From assembly GCA_029856365.1 (NCBI GenBank), contig JAHQWW010000006.1:1-64000 (forward strand): a DNA stretch of 64,000 nt, read 5' to 3'. Shown piece by piece: positions 43,224-52,672 of this stretch. The position numbers and the translations under genes are program-made. The notes beneath the pieces are model-generated. The model was not told the origin of the DNA, did no database searches, and saw only the letters and a program-made list of their open reading frames with translations. Position 1 is the first letter of the stretch, and the number at the start of each line of letters is the position of its first letter. This DNA comes from Candidatus Hodarchaeota archaeon (GTDB lineage Archaea; Asgardarchaeota; Heimdallarchaeia; Hodarchaeales; Hodarchaeaceae).

Positions 43224-43541
43224 TTAATAACTTACCGGATATACAAGCACAATAACTCCTATAATCACAATCATAAGTAGACAAATAATGAACCATTCGC
43301 GAAAATATCGCTTTTGGACTACAGGATCCGAGGTTTTAGTCAACTGTGTCCGAAAATTCCATGTAATCAACAAAAGGATAGCTGTAAGAAATATAGGCAT
43401 CAAATTCAGTACAGTATTGTCGAGAACACTCATATATAAGAATATAGCGATGATTAAGATGAAACCATAGCCGATCAAAGAGATATCCAGCAATTTGACT
43501 GGTTTAGGAAGATTAAACCATCCTTCAAGATCAGAACTCAT
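43224..43541 (-). CDS. Small membrane protein, unknown
   Basis: 105 aa, about three TM helices. Confidence 0.5.
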   Translation of the reverse strand: MSSDLEGWFNLPKPVKLLDISLIGYGFILIIAIFLYMSVLDNTVLNLMPIFLTAILLLITWNFRTQLTKTSDPVVQKRYFREWFIICLLMIVIIGVIVLVYPVSY

Positions 43542-43641
43542 GAGGTTTTCCTCTAGATAGTTTAACTAAACAGTTTTATTTCAATTTTTTAGTGTTTTCA
43601 GTGTTTTAGTCTCCCCTAAGCTTAGTAATCAGTCTGGAACA

Positions 43642-43669
43642 TTCTGTAATGTGGTGTATTATTACAGAA
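43642..43669. repeat. 9-bp perfect inverted repeat, 10-nt loop
   Basis: TTCTGTAAT gtggtgtatt ATTACAGAA read directly. Confidence 0.8.
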
Positions 43670-43878
43670 CTGTCGTTGCCAGTTTTTTACAGAAACCTCA
43701 CTCCAGGGTTGGGAGAAGGTTCTTAAGGACTGAATTGTCAATGAAGATATTTCAATTGATTTGCTATTTTAAATTTAATTATGAATCTAGTTTCACCCAA
43801 TTTTAATTTTCCTAAATTCTCTATCTTTTTTGGAACTATAAAAGAATATTTTAAAAATTCAGCCCATTTTACCATCTA

Positions 43879-45225
43879 ATGATGAATATATTGGGGAATC
43901 TTCCAATGAAACGAATAAAAACTGTTATAATAGGCGCTGCTGGACGAGATTTCCATAATTTTAACACTTATTTTCGTAATAATGAAAGATATGACGTGGT
44001 AGCATTTACTGCCACTCAAATTCCCGATATTTCAGGACGAAAATATCCTGCTGAATTAGCTGGATTTTTATATCCCGAAGGTATCCCTATTTATCCTGAA
44101 AAAGATTTACCGTCCTTAATTAGGCAACATAAAGTCGATCAGGTGATCATGGCGTATTCTGATATCTCCCATGTTCAAGTTATGCAAAAAGCTTCTCATG
44201 TCCTTGCTATTGGACCAGATTTTAGATTAATGGGAACTAAGCATACTTGTATAAAGTCAAACAAACCAGTTATTGCAGTATGCGCTGTCAGAACAGGAGC
44301 AGGCAAGAGTCAAGTCTCTAGGAGACTGGGCCAAATCTTACGAAAGCATGGAAAGCGTGTTGCAGTTATTCGGCACCCAATGCCTTATGGTGAATTAAGA
44401 AAACAAATTTGTCAGCGATTTGGTGATTTAGCTGACTTAGATAAACATGAATGCACTATAGAAGAGCGTGAAGAATATGCTCCTCATATTGAGGCAGGTA
44501 ATTTAGTTTTCGCTGGTGTAGATTACGATGTAATTCTAAAAGAAGCAGAGAAAGAAGCAGATATTATTTTGTGGGATGGAGGAAATAATGATTTTCCTTT
44601 TTATGCCCCAGACTTGTGGTTCACTGTTACCGATCCTCATCGTCTTGGACATGAAACTACTTATTATCCTGGTCACACAAATCTTTTAGCTAGTGACGTT
44701 ATAATTGTAAATAAAGTCGATACCGCGAAAACAGAGGATGTTGAAACGTTAATAGAGACCATAAAAGTAGAGAATCCGAAAGCACAGATTATAAAAGCAG
44801 AGAGTATTGTAACGGTTGAAGATCCTGATATAATCAGAGAAAAACGTGTATTGGTTGTTGAAGATGGACCAACAGTGACTCATGGAGATATGGAATACGG
44901 TGCTGGGATGGTTGCAGCCAAAAATAATCATGCTTCAGAAATTATTGACCCTCGCCCTTTCGCAGTTCGTTCCATTAATGATACTTATGAAAAATACACA
45001 CATCTTAAACAAGTTTTGCCTGCAATGGGATATGGAGCAAAACAGATCAAAGACCTTGAAGAAACTATTAATAATACTAATGCCGATACTGTTATCATTG
45101 GTACCCCAATAGATTTACGAAGGTTAATTACTATTAACAAGCCTAATACTCGCATTACTTATGATGTTGATGAGAAAAGTACTAAAGCTCTAGAAAATAT
45201 CCTAGAAGCAAGAGGTTTTATATAA
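43879..45225 (+). CDS. Cyclic 2,3-diphosphoglycerate synthetase-like GTPase
   Basis: IIGAAGRDFHNFN, VRTGAGKSQVSR, RHPMPYGEL; start may be ATG at 43906. Confidence 0.85.
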   Translation: MMNILGNLPMKRIKTVIIGAAGRDFHNFNTYFRNNERYDVVAFTATQIPDISGRKYPAELAGFLYPEGIPIYPEKDLPSLIRQHKVDQVIMAYSDISHVQVMQKASHVLAIGPDFRLMGTKHTCIKSNKPVIAVCAVRTGAGKSQVSRRLGQILRKHGKRVAVIRHPMPYGELRKQICQRFGDLADLDKHECTIEEREEYAPHIEAGNLVFAGVDYDVILKEAEKEADIILWDGGNNDFPFYAPDLWFTVTDPHRLGHETTYYPGHTNLLASDVIIVNKVDTAKTEDVETLIETIKVENPKAQIIKAESIVTVEDPDIIREKRVLVVEDGPTVTHGDMEYGAGMVAAKNNHASEIIDPRPFAVRSINDTYEKYTHLKQVLPAMGYGAKQIKDLEETINNTNADTVIIGTPIDLRRLITINKPNTRITYDVDEKSTKALENILEARGFI

Positions 45226-45426
45226 TTTAGATTAGTAAGGTTTATCTTCATCTGATACTAGCTTTATTATTTTTCTTTGAGTTTTTAAGGTATCAATCAA
45301 ATCAAGGTAGATTCAATGATTTAAGTTTCTCCCTCCGAAAAAATGTCCTAGAGATAAGTTCTTTTGGTTAAAAAGCCTTTAATTAATACAAGAAAGCAAT
45401 GATAGCATATATAAATTCTGAAAAGT

Positions 45427-45786
45427 TTAATAGGATTCTTGTGTTGATACAACCACCATATATAAGCCAACAATTGCTACAAGTGCACTAACAAATGAAG
45501 TAATGACTCTTTCAAAAGGAGGATATTCGTAGTAATACATTAGAAATGAAATAAGAATGCTCCATCCGAGTCCAAGGCCTCCAATAATCGTTGCGTTATT
45601 TCCTTCATCGAATCCGAAACTCTCGCGATTTCCATACCCAAGTCCAATACCGCCAACTAATCCACCAAACCAGATTATAAATAATACAACATATGGAGGA
45701 TCTGGCGGGGGTGGCAACGCAGTAATGACTGCTATCATTATACTAATTACAAATATTAATGTACCAATTAATGTAGGGGTTTTCAC
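45427..45786 (-). CDS. Small membrane protein, unknown
   Basis: 119 aa, about four TM helices. Confidence 0.5.
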   Translation of the reverse strand: MKTPTLIGTLIFVISIMIAVITALPPPPDPPYVVLFIIWFGGLVGGIGLGYGNRESFGFDEGNNATIIGGLGLGWSILISFLMYYYEYPPFERVITSFVSALVAIVGLYMVVVSTQESY

Positions 45787-46212
45787 GTTATCAGACCTCT
45801 AAATAAATACACTCTTTGATAGTTAGATTCTCACAGCTGATATGACTTTTAATTTTTTTCATAATTGTACTCGATCTATCGTAAATTTAGATTTGACTAA
45901 CACTCATTAGCAATTTTTCGTTTATAAGCGAGAAATAGTTATGTCGTGAAACGAATTCATACAATCAAACCTCTATAACATAAATTCAGCATATTGGGTT
46001 GATAAATTAATCAAAAAGGTGATTAAATCTAAAAAAAAATTTTACATCTCTTTTTGTTACGCTCGCTATGTAGGATATTATAAGTTCCAAGGTTTGAAAA
46101 GGTATGGATAGAAACCTTTTCTCTTAAAATGAACATATTACTACAACAAAAATTTAAGACCATGATCAAGAGCGATGTAATCGTTGATTTTTCTCACGAA
46201 GTTTATGTTACA

Positions 46213-46369
46213 GGGCCCGTGGCTTAGCCTGGATAAAATTCTGGCTTAGCTTGCTTTTTGTAGGCTTAACCTAGATTACTCCAGATAGAGTACGGCGCTG
46301 CGAGAAGTGAGTATAAGTACCGCTTTCAGTAAGACGCTGGGATCGTGAGTTCAAATCTCACCGGGCCCG
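46213..46369 (+). tRNA. tRNA-Arg(GCG) with two introns (D loop ~46236-46287; 37/38 ~46304-46333)
   Basis: GGGCCCG/CGGGCCC with G discriminator, CGGCG-CTGCGA-[intron]-A-CGCTG, T arm GTGAG-TTCAAAT-CTCAC; D arm closes only if ~52 nt are removed. Confidence 0.85.
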
Positions 46370-46621
46370 TTGCCAATTGTATGATCTTCCGACATGGTTA
46401 TGCAGAGACTTGTTTATCATTAATTCTTTGTTTCAATCAATTTTGTCAGAAAATAGATTATCGTTATTTTTCCTTTATTTTTCTGATTAATTTTAAAATT
46501 CACTAGACCTAATATCACAATATCATGAAGGAATTTAACTTAAGAAAAAGGACTTTAGGATATGTGAAAATCTACTTGTAAAATCTTATCTTTAGCTTAT
46601 CTAGAATTCACCTACCTTCTC

Positions 46622-46957
46622 TTGGAAAAAAAAATGCGACTATCAATTGCTAATATATTTGGAACTTTCAATCGTTCCTTCAGAATAAAAAAAAATAGAA
46701 TCCGCTGCATTTCAATACAGGATTTCACAGATACAGATGATATTGAACTTGAGATGGAACATCATAGTTTAATAATTGTCTTTTTCAAAGAGTTTCGAAT
46801 AAAACAACCAATGCGAGCCAAACGATTTTTGCAGCGACTAAATGCATTCATTCGGCAATATGAATATGATATGTTAAACCTAGGGAAACTTGATTATCTC
46901 TTTCTTTTACCAAAAGATTGTGAACTCACAACAAAGGCCTTAAGTTCAATTGTATGA
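46622..46957 (+). CDS. Hypothetical protein (111 aa)
   Basis: ORF with mixed alpha/beta composition; no family recognised. Confidence 0.4.
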   Translation: MEKKMRLSIANIFGTFNRSFRIKKNRIRCISIQDFTDTDDIELEMEHHSLIIVFFKEFRIKQPMRAKRFLQRLNAFIRQYEYDMLNLGKLDYLFLLPKDCELTTKALSSIV

Positions 46958-46980
46958 CTTTTTAGTATTTATTGCCTTTC

Positions 46981-48246
46981 TTATTTTTTCTTCCCTAAAT
47001 TTATGTATATGATTATTGCAGTTGATAGAAATAGGATAGAAGATGCCAAAAATAAGCCCTGAAGAGCTAGGTTTGGTGGGTTCGGTGTAGGAAATGGAGG
47101 TTTTATATATATGCGGCCAACACTTAATTCAAGAGGTAGATAACCGATACGGCTAGCGATGAACACTACATCACAATATCCATAACTCAAGCCCTCTGTA
47201 CTCACCCAACCAGAATAATTGGAAGCATTATTAGGAAATATATGCATTATTCTTGAACTCAGAATAGTGCCTGTACGTTCAAGAGTAATGATTAGTTTTA
47301 CTTGCGAAAGACTTTGGTTTTGAGAATTTACCAAAGTGACATTACCGTGAATTATTTCTCCAATATCAATTGATTGACCATCTAAATCTACCCATGGATT
47401 ATAAAAATTCATTATTCCAGTATTTTTTCCTAACCATCTTATCGCATTCAAAATGAAATCTGTGTTATCTAAGAAAATCTTTGTAGTATTGGCAAGAGGT
47501 TCGATATAACTGTTATTAAACATGTCTACTGATCCAATAGCTAATATTCGGGCCCCATTTTCAAATTCTAGAGTTGAAATCAAAGTATTATTCCCCGATG
47601 GAGCTTCTTCAGAATTATCAACTAGGATAGGATTATAATACACTATAGCTGGAGATTGATAACTTTCTAGCTTTGATTCATTTACTGATATTCCCATTCC
47701 GTTGGGGCATATGATTTGGGAAATGTTTTCCGTTAAAGGAGTAATTGGTGTCGTGAAATTTCGAGCCAAGGCCTTTTTTGATATAATAGAGCTTGAATAA
47801 TTGAAGGTTAAACCAAAAACATTCAGGACATCATTTGATGGCTCTCTCGTTTGGTTTCTATAACTGGAAGCTATCAGTACGGAGTTCCCTTTCTTTATAA
47901 ACTCTTCTAAGACCATAATTTCCGTTTCAGGATCAAAGCTTAAGGTAGGTGCTAATATAGTTAATACATCAATACCTGCTAAATTCTCCGACGTGAATTT
48001 TTCCTTAAGAAATACAACTTGCTGGGAACTAAAGGTAGTATTAAGAATGGACGTCAAATTAGTGATCTCACTGGTATTAATATCATTTTGGTGATATATA
48101 TCAATTCCAATAATGATTTCAGATTCAATGGTGGGTTTAACTGTTCCCTGAACTATTATTAGATTCAAATAAGAATTATTAGTAGTAAGAATAGTGAGAA
48201 AGAATACTATGACTATTATGATCCAAGAATTCTTCAGTTTACTCAA
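46981..48246 (-). CDS. OST48/DDOST/Wbp1-like oligosaccharyltransferase subunit
   Basis: Signal peptide; LEEFIKKGNSVLIASS (cf. FIDGGGSVLVAAS); NTLISTLEFENGARILAIGSVDMFNNS; RIGYLPLELSVGRIYIKP (cf. RLGYTHLYSSTQVSVRP); C-terminal TM. Confidence 0.75.
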   Translation of the reverse strand: MSKLKNSWIIIVIVFFLTILTTNNSYLNLIIVQGTVKPTIESEIIIGIDIYHQNDINTSEITNLTSILNTTFSSQQVVFLKEKFTSENLAGIDVLTILAPTLSFDPETEIMVLEEFIKKGNSVLIASSYRNQTREPSNDVLNVFGLTFNYSSSIISKKALARNFTTPITPLTENISQIICPNGMGISVNESKLESYQSPAIVYYNPILVDNSEEAPSGNNTLISTLEFENGARILAIGSVDMFNNSYIEPLANTTKIFLDNTDFILNAIRWLGKNTGIMNFYNPWVDLDGQSIDIGEIIHGNVTLVNSQNQSLSQVKLIITLERTGTILSSRIMHIFPNNASNYSGWVSTEGLSYGYCDVVFIASRIGYLPLELSVGRIYIKPPFPTPNPPNLALQGLFLASSILFLSTAIIIYINLGKKK

Positions 48247-48424
48247 TAAAAATTCCTCTTTCTTAATATTCGTTGTCTTTCTTGAATTAGTATGTCACAT
48301 ATTGTATATCCGACTATTAGAGAAATATCGGAGGCGTAGAAGGTCAATTTTAACCCATTATACTGTCTTTTTTATGTACTTGGTTTTTTGATAATTATGG
48401 AAATTACTTTTCTAGGTTCAAAGA

Positions 48425-48994
48425 TTAAGGTACCACAGCACGATAGATGATAAACTCACCTGCTGTGGGACTTTTACGTATTATTTTCAGTACATCTCCG
48501 ACTTTAGCACCTAGAAGTTGTACAGCAGGATCTTCCGCTGATATTTTTGGTAATTGATACTTGAAAATAGAATATCTTTTCTCTAATTCCTTGATTTCGT
48601 CTTCGGTGGCAAATTCATGTAGAGGTACTAAATAATGTTTAAATAAATTAAAGAAAGGAAACTTGATCGAAAAGGTTTCAATATTAGCGGCTTTTGCCTC
48701 TCGTTTCGCATAATGAGTATATTTGCTTAAGGCAAGCAGAATGGCGTGATCATAATTTTTTTTCTCTATTTCTTCCTTGTAATCACGTAATTCCCGAACA
48801 CCAACAACTTCTTTTGTTGGAATACGTACAATAATTGTTTTCTTGTTGGCGTCTTTTCCGTAAATATCATAAAATTCATCCTTTTCAATCTCAGAAGTTA
48901 CAGTAAACCCTCTTGTTGAAAGAATTGATTTAGCTCCGTCAATAACTCGTTCTTTACGGCCACTCACACTCTGTATTCTCCAAATGCAGCTCAT
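48425..48994 (-). CDS. rpoH: RNA polymerase subunit H, full-length eukaryote-type Rpb5
   Basis: C-terminal half HYLVPLHEF..LPKISAEDPAVQLLGAKVGDVLKIIRKSPTAGEFIIYR; N-terminal half matches the Rpb5 jaw pattern (GVRELRDYKEEIEKKNYDHAILLA; RGFTVT). Confidence 0.92.
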   Translation of the reverse strand: MSCIWRIQSVSGRKERVIDGAKSILSTRGFTVTSEIEKDEFYDIYGKDANKKTIIVRIPTKEVVGVRELRDYKEEIEKKNYDHAILLALSKYTHYAKREAKAANIETFSIKFPFFNLFKHYLVPLHEFATEDEIKELEKRYSIFKYQLPKISAEDPAVQLLGAKVGDVLKIIRKSPTAGEFIIYRAVVP

Positions 48995-49194
48995 TCTGTC
49001 AATGATGTCGCGTTTTTTTGTGTTTTTCTCTTTTTTGAGTCACATAAATCCTGTTAAAATCTTCGTTCAGTCTCCCTCGGAAAAAATCCAGACATGAAAG
49101 GAATTATTTACCAAAAATTTCAGCTTAAAATGATTTTTACTGAAGAATTTTAAAAAAAAATACTACCTTCGAGAAATAAAAACGAATTTCCTGT

Positions 49195-51207
49195 TTATGA
49201 TACAGATTCTTCTAATCCCTTAGAAGGAATCGGGAAAAAATCATCATTTTGATACTTGACTAATGGACAGAAATCATTACAAATCAGGCAGCGAGTACAT
49301 TGCTTTTCAACAACTTTAATAACTCCTGATTCGACTAGAAGAGCATTATTATCGCATTGATAGGTACAAATCCCACATCCGTCACAATAGATTATTCGGT
49401 ATAATGTTCTAACTAGAGAATTAATTGTTTTAACTAATAACGGAATATTTTTACTTTTAATTGTAATAGAACCATCTCGAAAGATGTCTATACGTCCTTG
49501 TTTCTTTGTTGTAATTGATAGAATGTCCATTTCCTTATTATATTCAATGGGACCATGGATTGAAATTAAACGCCTAATTCTTGGTAAATCTAGCATTTGA
49601 TTTGCTAACACATATGCTGAATAACCACCTTGAGTACATGGAGATGGAGAATTTATAACACGAAAAGCTAACTTAATTTCATTTAAAAAAGACAAATTTT
49701 GGCTTGAATATATTATATTGTGAGCTTTCAATAAATTAATAACCTTCTGAGGCAAGAATTTCCAGCGCCATAATCCCCAACTGATATACTGATCTGGTAA
49801 TCCATGTTTCTCTTGAATTTTGTGCAGTTTGTATTCTAATTTACTAATTAATGAGGGATAGGATTCATTCATGATTTTAAAATCAGCCAAGGTTGAAGCA
49901 GGGCACAACCAGCAACCGATTCTAATAAGTCCTTTGAAATATAATGGATTCAAAAATTTCACAAGGTTATGTTTTTGAATGTATAAAAAAACTTCAAAAG
50001 CATTCCAGTTTCTAATTGGTGACGCTGTGATTTGTTTAGGAATCCACGGATTTTGAGACACTTGTGGTTCTCGAGAACGTCCTAATGATTCATATCTTCT
50101 TCTTCCAATGTAAGTTAGTACCTGTTTATCACCAGGAAAGATTTTTTCCAATATTTTATTCACAGGTAATAATTTGGCTGATTTACAACACCATCGAGAG
50201 TTCCTCGAGGGTGGTCCAAACTGATCAAATCGTTTCCAAAATTCCCAAGACTCATTTTTTTGCGTAATTACTTTTCTTTGATATTTTTGCTCAATTAATC
50301 CCATATTTTCGAGTGTTTCAGGATATTCCAGACCTGTATCAGAAAAAATAATCTCATAGGATACATTAGACCGCGCCACTAGATCTAACGTTACTAGAGA
50401 ATCTTTTCCACCAGAATAAGCCACAACATGCTTTTCAAACCTCTTTGCTATTCTTTCAATGAATTTAATTGCATCTTTTTCAAGAATTTCCAGTGAATGT
50501 AAGTTAGCATCAATTATTTGTTCCCAAGTTAGCGTCTTTGGGCTTATTGTACAAGTGACTTTCTTCTTACGATACTTTGTTTTAACAGCAACGCCCTTGT
50601 TGTGTGATCCCATTTGACCACCTTTCATTTTAGCAAGACCAACTGCAATTACTTCGTTTTGACATACGATTATTACAGGATCATTCACAGAAATATTTGT
50701 ATCAGCAGATACAACACCAGGGGAAAGGACTGAAGCACCCTTAATGATTGGTTCTTTAGCTCCGATATCAACAGCCACCCATCCTTTGGATTGAGCATTC
50801 CATAATTCTATTGCTAGAGAGATTCTGGGAAGTAACTCAAAATTCTCTTTAACAAGATTAAATCGAAAAATTCCGATTATTTCACCTTGTAGAATTATTT
50901 CATCCATACGGTCTATGAAAGGAACTTTATTTAGAAGAATCACTTGATTCTTAATCAATTTTCGAAACTTTTGGGCAGAAACATCACCAAATTGAGTTTT
51001 AACCACTGAAATCATCCTCCCCAAATCACCTTGAAATGCAGGCCGAAAGTCTCCAGGAGGAGATAACAATATTTTTCTCCCTTTTTCTTGACATAGAGAA
51101 CATTTTTCACGAATTAGTGGCACATGACATGAATCACACCAAAAGAACCTTATTTTTCCTAAATAGGGTATTTTCACTTTCGTTTCGCCGCTACTAAGAA
51201 TTAACAA
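49195..51207 (-). CDS. PAPS reductase-like PP-loop protein with PUA-like and ferredoxin domains
   Basis: VVAYSGGKDSLVTLDL; GLAKMKGGQMGSHNKGVAV PUA-like; CDGCGICTYQC and CTRCLICNDFCP. Confidence 0.85.
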   Translation of the reverse strand: MLILSSGETKVKIPYLGKIRFFWCDSCHVPLIREKCSLCQEKGRKILLSPPGDFRPAFQGDLGRMISVVKTQFGDVSAQKFRKLIKNQVILLNKVPFIDRMDEIILQGEIIGIFRFNLVKENFELLPRISLAIELWNAQSKGWVAVDIGAKEPIIKGASVLSPGVVSADTNISVNDPVIIVCQNEVIAVGLAKMKGGQMGSHNKGVAVKTKYRKKKVTCTISPKTLTWEQIIDANLHSLEILEKDAIKFIERIAKRFEKHVVAYSGGKDSLVTLDLVARSNVSYEIIFSDTGLEYPETLENMGLIEQKYQRKVITQKNESWEFWKRFDQFGPPSRNSRWCCKSAKLLPVNKILEKIFPGDKQVLTYIGRRRYESLGRSREPQVSQNPWIPKQITASPIRNWNAFEVFLYIQKHNLVKFLNPLYFKGLIRIGCWLCPASTLADFKIMNESYPSLISKLEYKLHKIQEKHGLPDQYISWGLWRWKFLPQKVINLLKAHNIIYSSQNLSFLNEIKLAFRVINSPSPCTQGGYSAYVLANQMLDLPRIRRLISIHGPIEYNKEMDILSITTKKQGRIDIFRDGSITIKSKNIPLLVKTINSLVRTLYRIIYCDGCGICTYQCDNNALLVESGVIKVVEKQCTRCLICNDFCPLVKYQNDDFFPIPSKGLEESVS

Positions 51208-51471
51208 ATTGTATTAGAAGGAAGATTTGTAATAAATAAATTTAAACGTTTAATTCTATGTCACTCATAATAAAAAAAGAAGAAATAGAAAATCTTTTTG
51301 AGATTACCTCATAGGATTCTTGGTAGTTAAAAAATTCTTAATGAACTTATTTTTAATAGTCTTACGATGATAAAAATTAATGAGAAAATGAATTATAACA
51401 AAGAATTACCCCATATACGAAGTAACGCCAATTCTATTAATTGAAAAAGAAAAATATTCCTAAATAAAATT

Positions 51472-51906
51472 GTGGAAAACATGCCATCACCTTTTTGTAA
51501 GAAATGTGGAACTTTGATTGTACCTAGGGCGAAAAAAACGAGGAAAAATATAATATTCTGGTGCCCAAACTGTCGAGAAGAAATTGAAATTGAAGATACT
51601 ACTATTTTCCAGGAACATTCACCAATAGAACATACCCCTCGCGATTATACTCGTATTCTAGAGGATGAACCACCTCCAATACCTAAGATTTTTAGTCAAA
51701 CATATGAGGAACGTCGTAAAAAACAATGCCATCATCCTAATGCTGTCTTTCAAGGTTTCTATCAGTTTTCTCGTGGAGATGAGGCGTCACGAAAATATTG
51801 GTACTGTAAAGACTGTGGCCAAGTTTTTCGATTTTCTGGCAGAGTAGATATAAAGCCAAGACGGCGACTAATATCTAAAGAGGATGAAACTAATCCCAAG
51901 AAATAA
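51472..51906 (+). CDS. TFS/TFIIS/Rpb9-like two-zinc-ribbon protein
   Basis: N-ribbon FCKKCGTLIVP..WCPNC; C-terminal CHHPNAVFQGFYQFSRGDEASRKYWYCKDCGQVFR resembling the TFIIS C-ribbon. Confidence 0.5.
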   Translation: MENMPSPFCKKCGTLIVPRAKKTRKNIIFWCPNCREEIEIEDTTIFQEHSPIEHTPRDYTRILEDEPPPIPKIFSQTYEERRKKQCHHPNAVFQGFYQFSRGDEASRKYWYCKDCGQVFRFSGRVDIKPRRRLISKEDETNPKK

Positions 51907-52139
51907 GATGATCATTGATTAAATAGAAAAAGTAGTTTGTAACTCCATTAGCTAGCCTTTTTTGATGAATAAATTAATAGAAAGTATTTTCAAATGAAAA
52001 AAATGTACCTCATCTTTTTATATTATCCGAAATCCAAGAAAGTACTTATTTGTATGTTTTAGATTAGATAGATAGAATAATAACTTTTAATAAAGTGTCT
52101 TAAGTTGTTTTATATACCATTTCAGTGTTACATATTTAA

Positions 52140-52634
52140 ATGACGAAATTGTTACACCTATCCAAAGGTTGTAAGTGTATGATTAAGGATGAAAAAAGAA
52201 GATTTTATAACGCTCTTAAAGAGTATAACGGGCAAAAATATTCAGGAATGAAAGTAGGAGGGAAACATGGATGGAATTATAAGGATGGGAAGTGGAATGA
52301 GACGAAAATATCGCCAGATATGTGGAAATTTGTGTTTATTTGTAATAAATATCGAATTCATCAGGCACCAATAAGAACAGGAGCACTGAATAACACAGAA
52401 TTCCTTTGGTATATAATTGCAGATCAAAAGGTTAATAAAATGAACGCAAATACCTATAGAACAGAAATGACTGGTTTAAAATACAAAATAGCACATAAAC
52501 GACCCCATTGGAATCATTGGAGTTATCATTACAAAGGAGAAACATATGAAGATAGGAAAATTAGAGTATTGGAAGAAGTCCTTGAACAGTTGAAAATAAA
52601 GAGAAAAAACAGAGAATTAACAAATTTTTTCTGA
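52140..52634 (+). CDS. Hypothetical protein (164 aa), no family recognised
   Basis: Open frame, W/H/K-rich; ATG at 52140 or 52179. Confidence 0.45.
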   Translation: MTKLLHLSKGCKCMIKDEKRRFYNALKEYNGQKYSGMKVGGKHGWNYKDGKWNETKISPDMWKFVFICNKYRIHQAPIRTGALNNTEFLWYIIADQKVNKMNANTYRTEMTGLKYKIAHKRPHWNHWSYHYKGETYEDRKIRVLEEVLEQLKIKRKNRELTNFF

Positions 52635-52672
52635 AATAAAAAGAGGGAGAATTATTCATTACTCAAGACATT

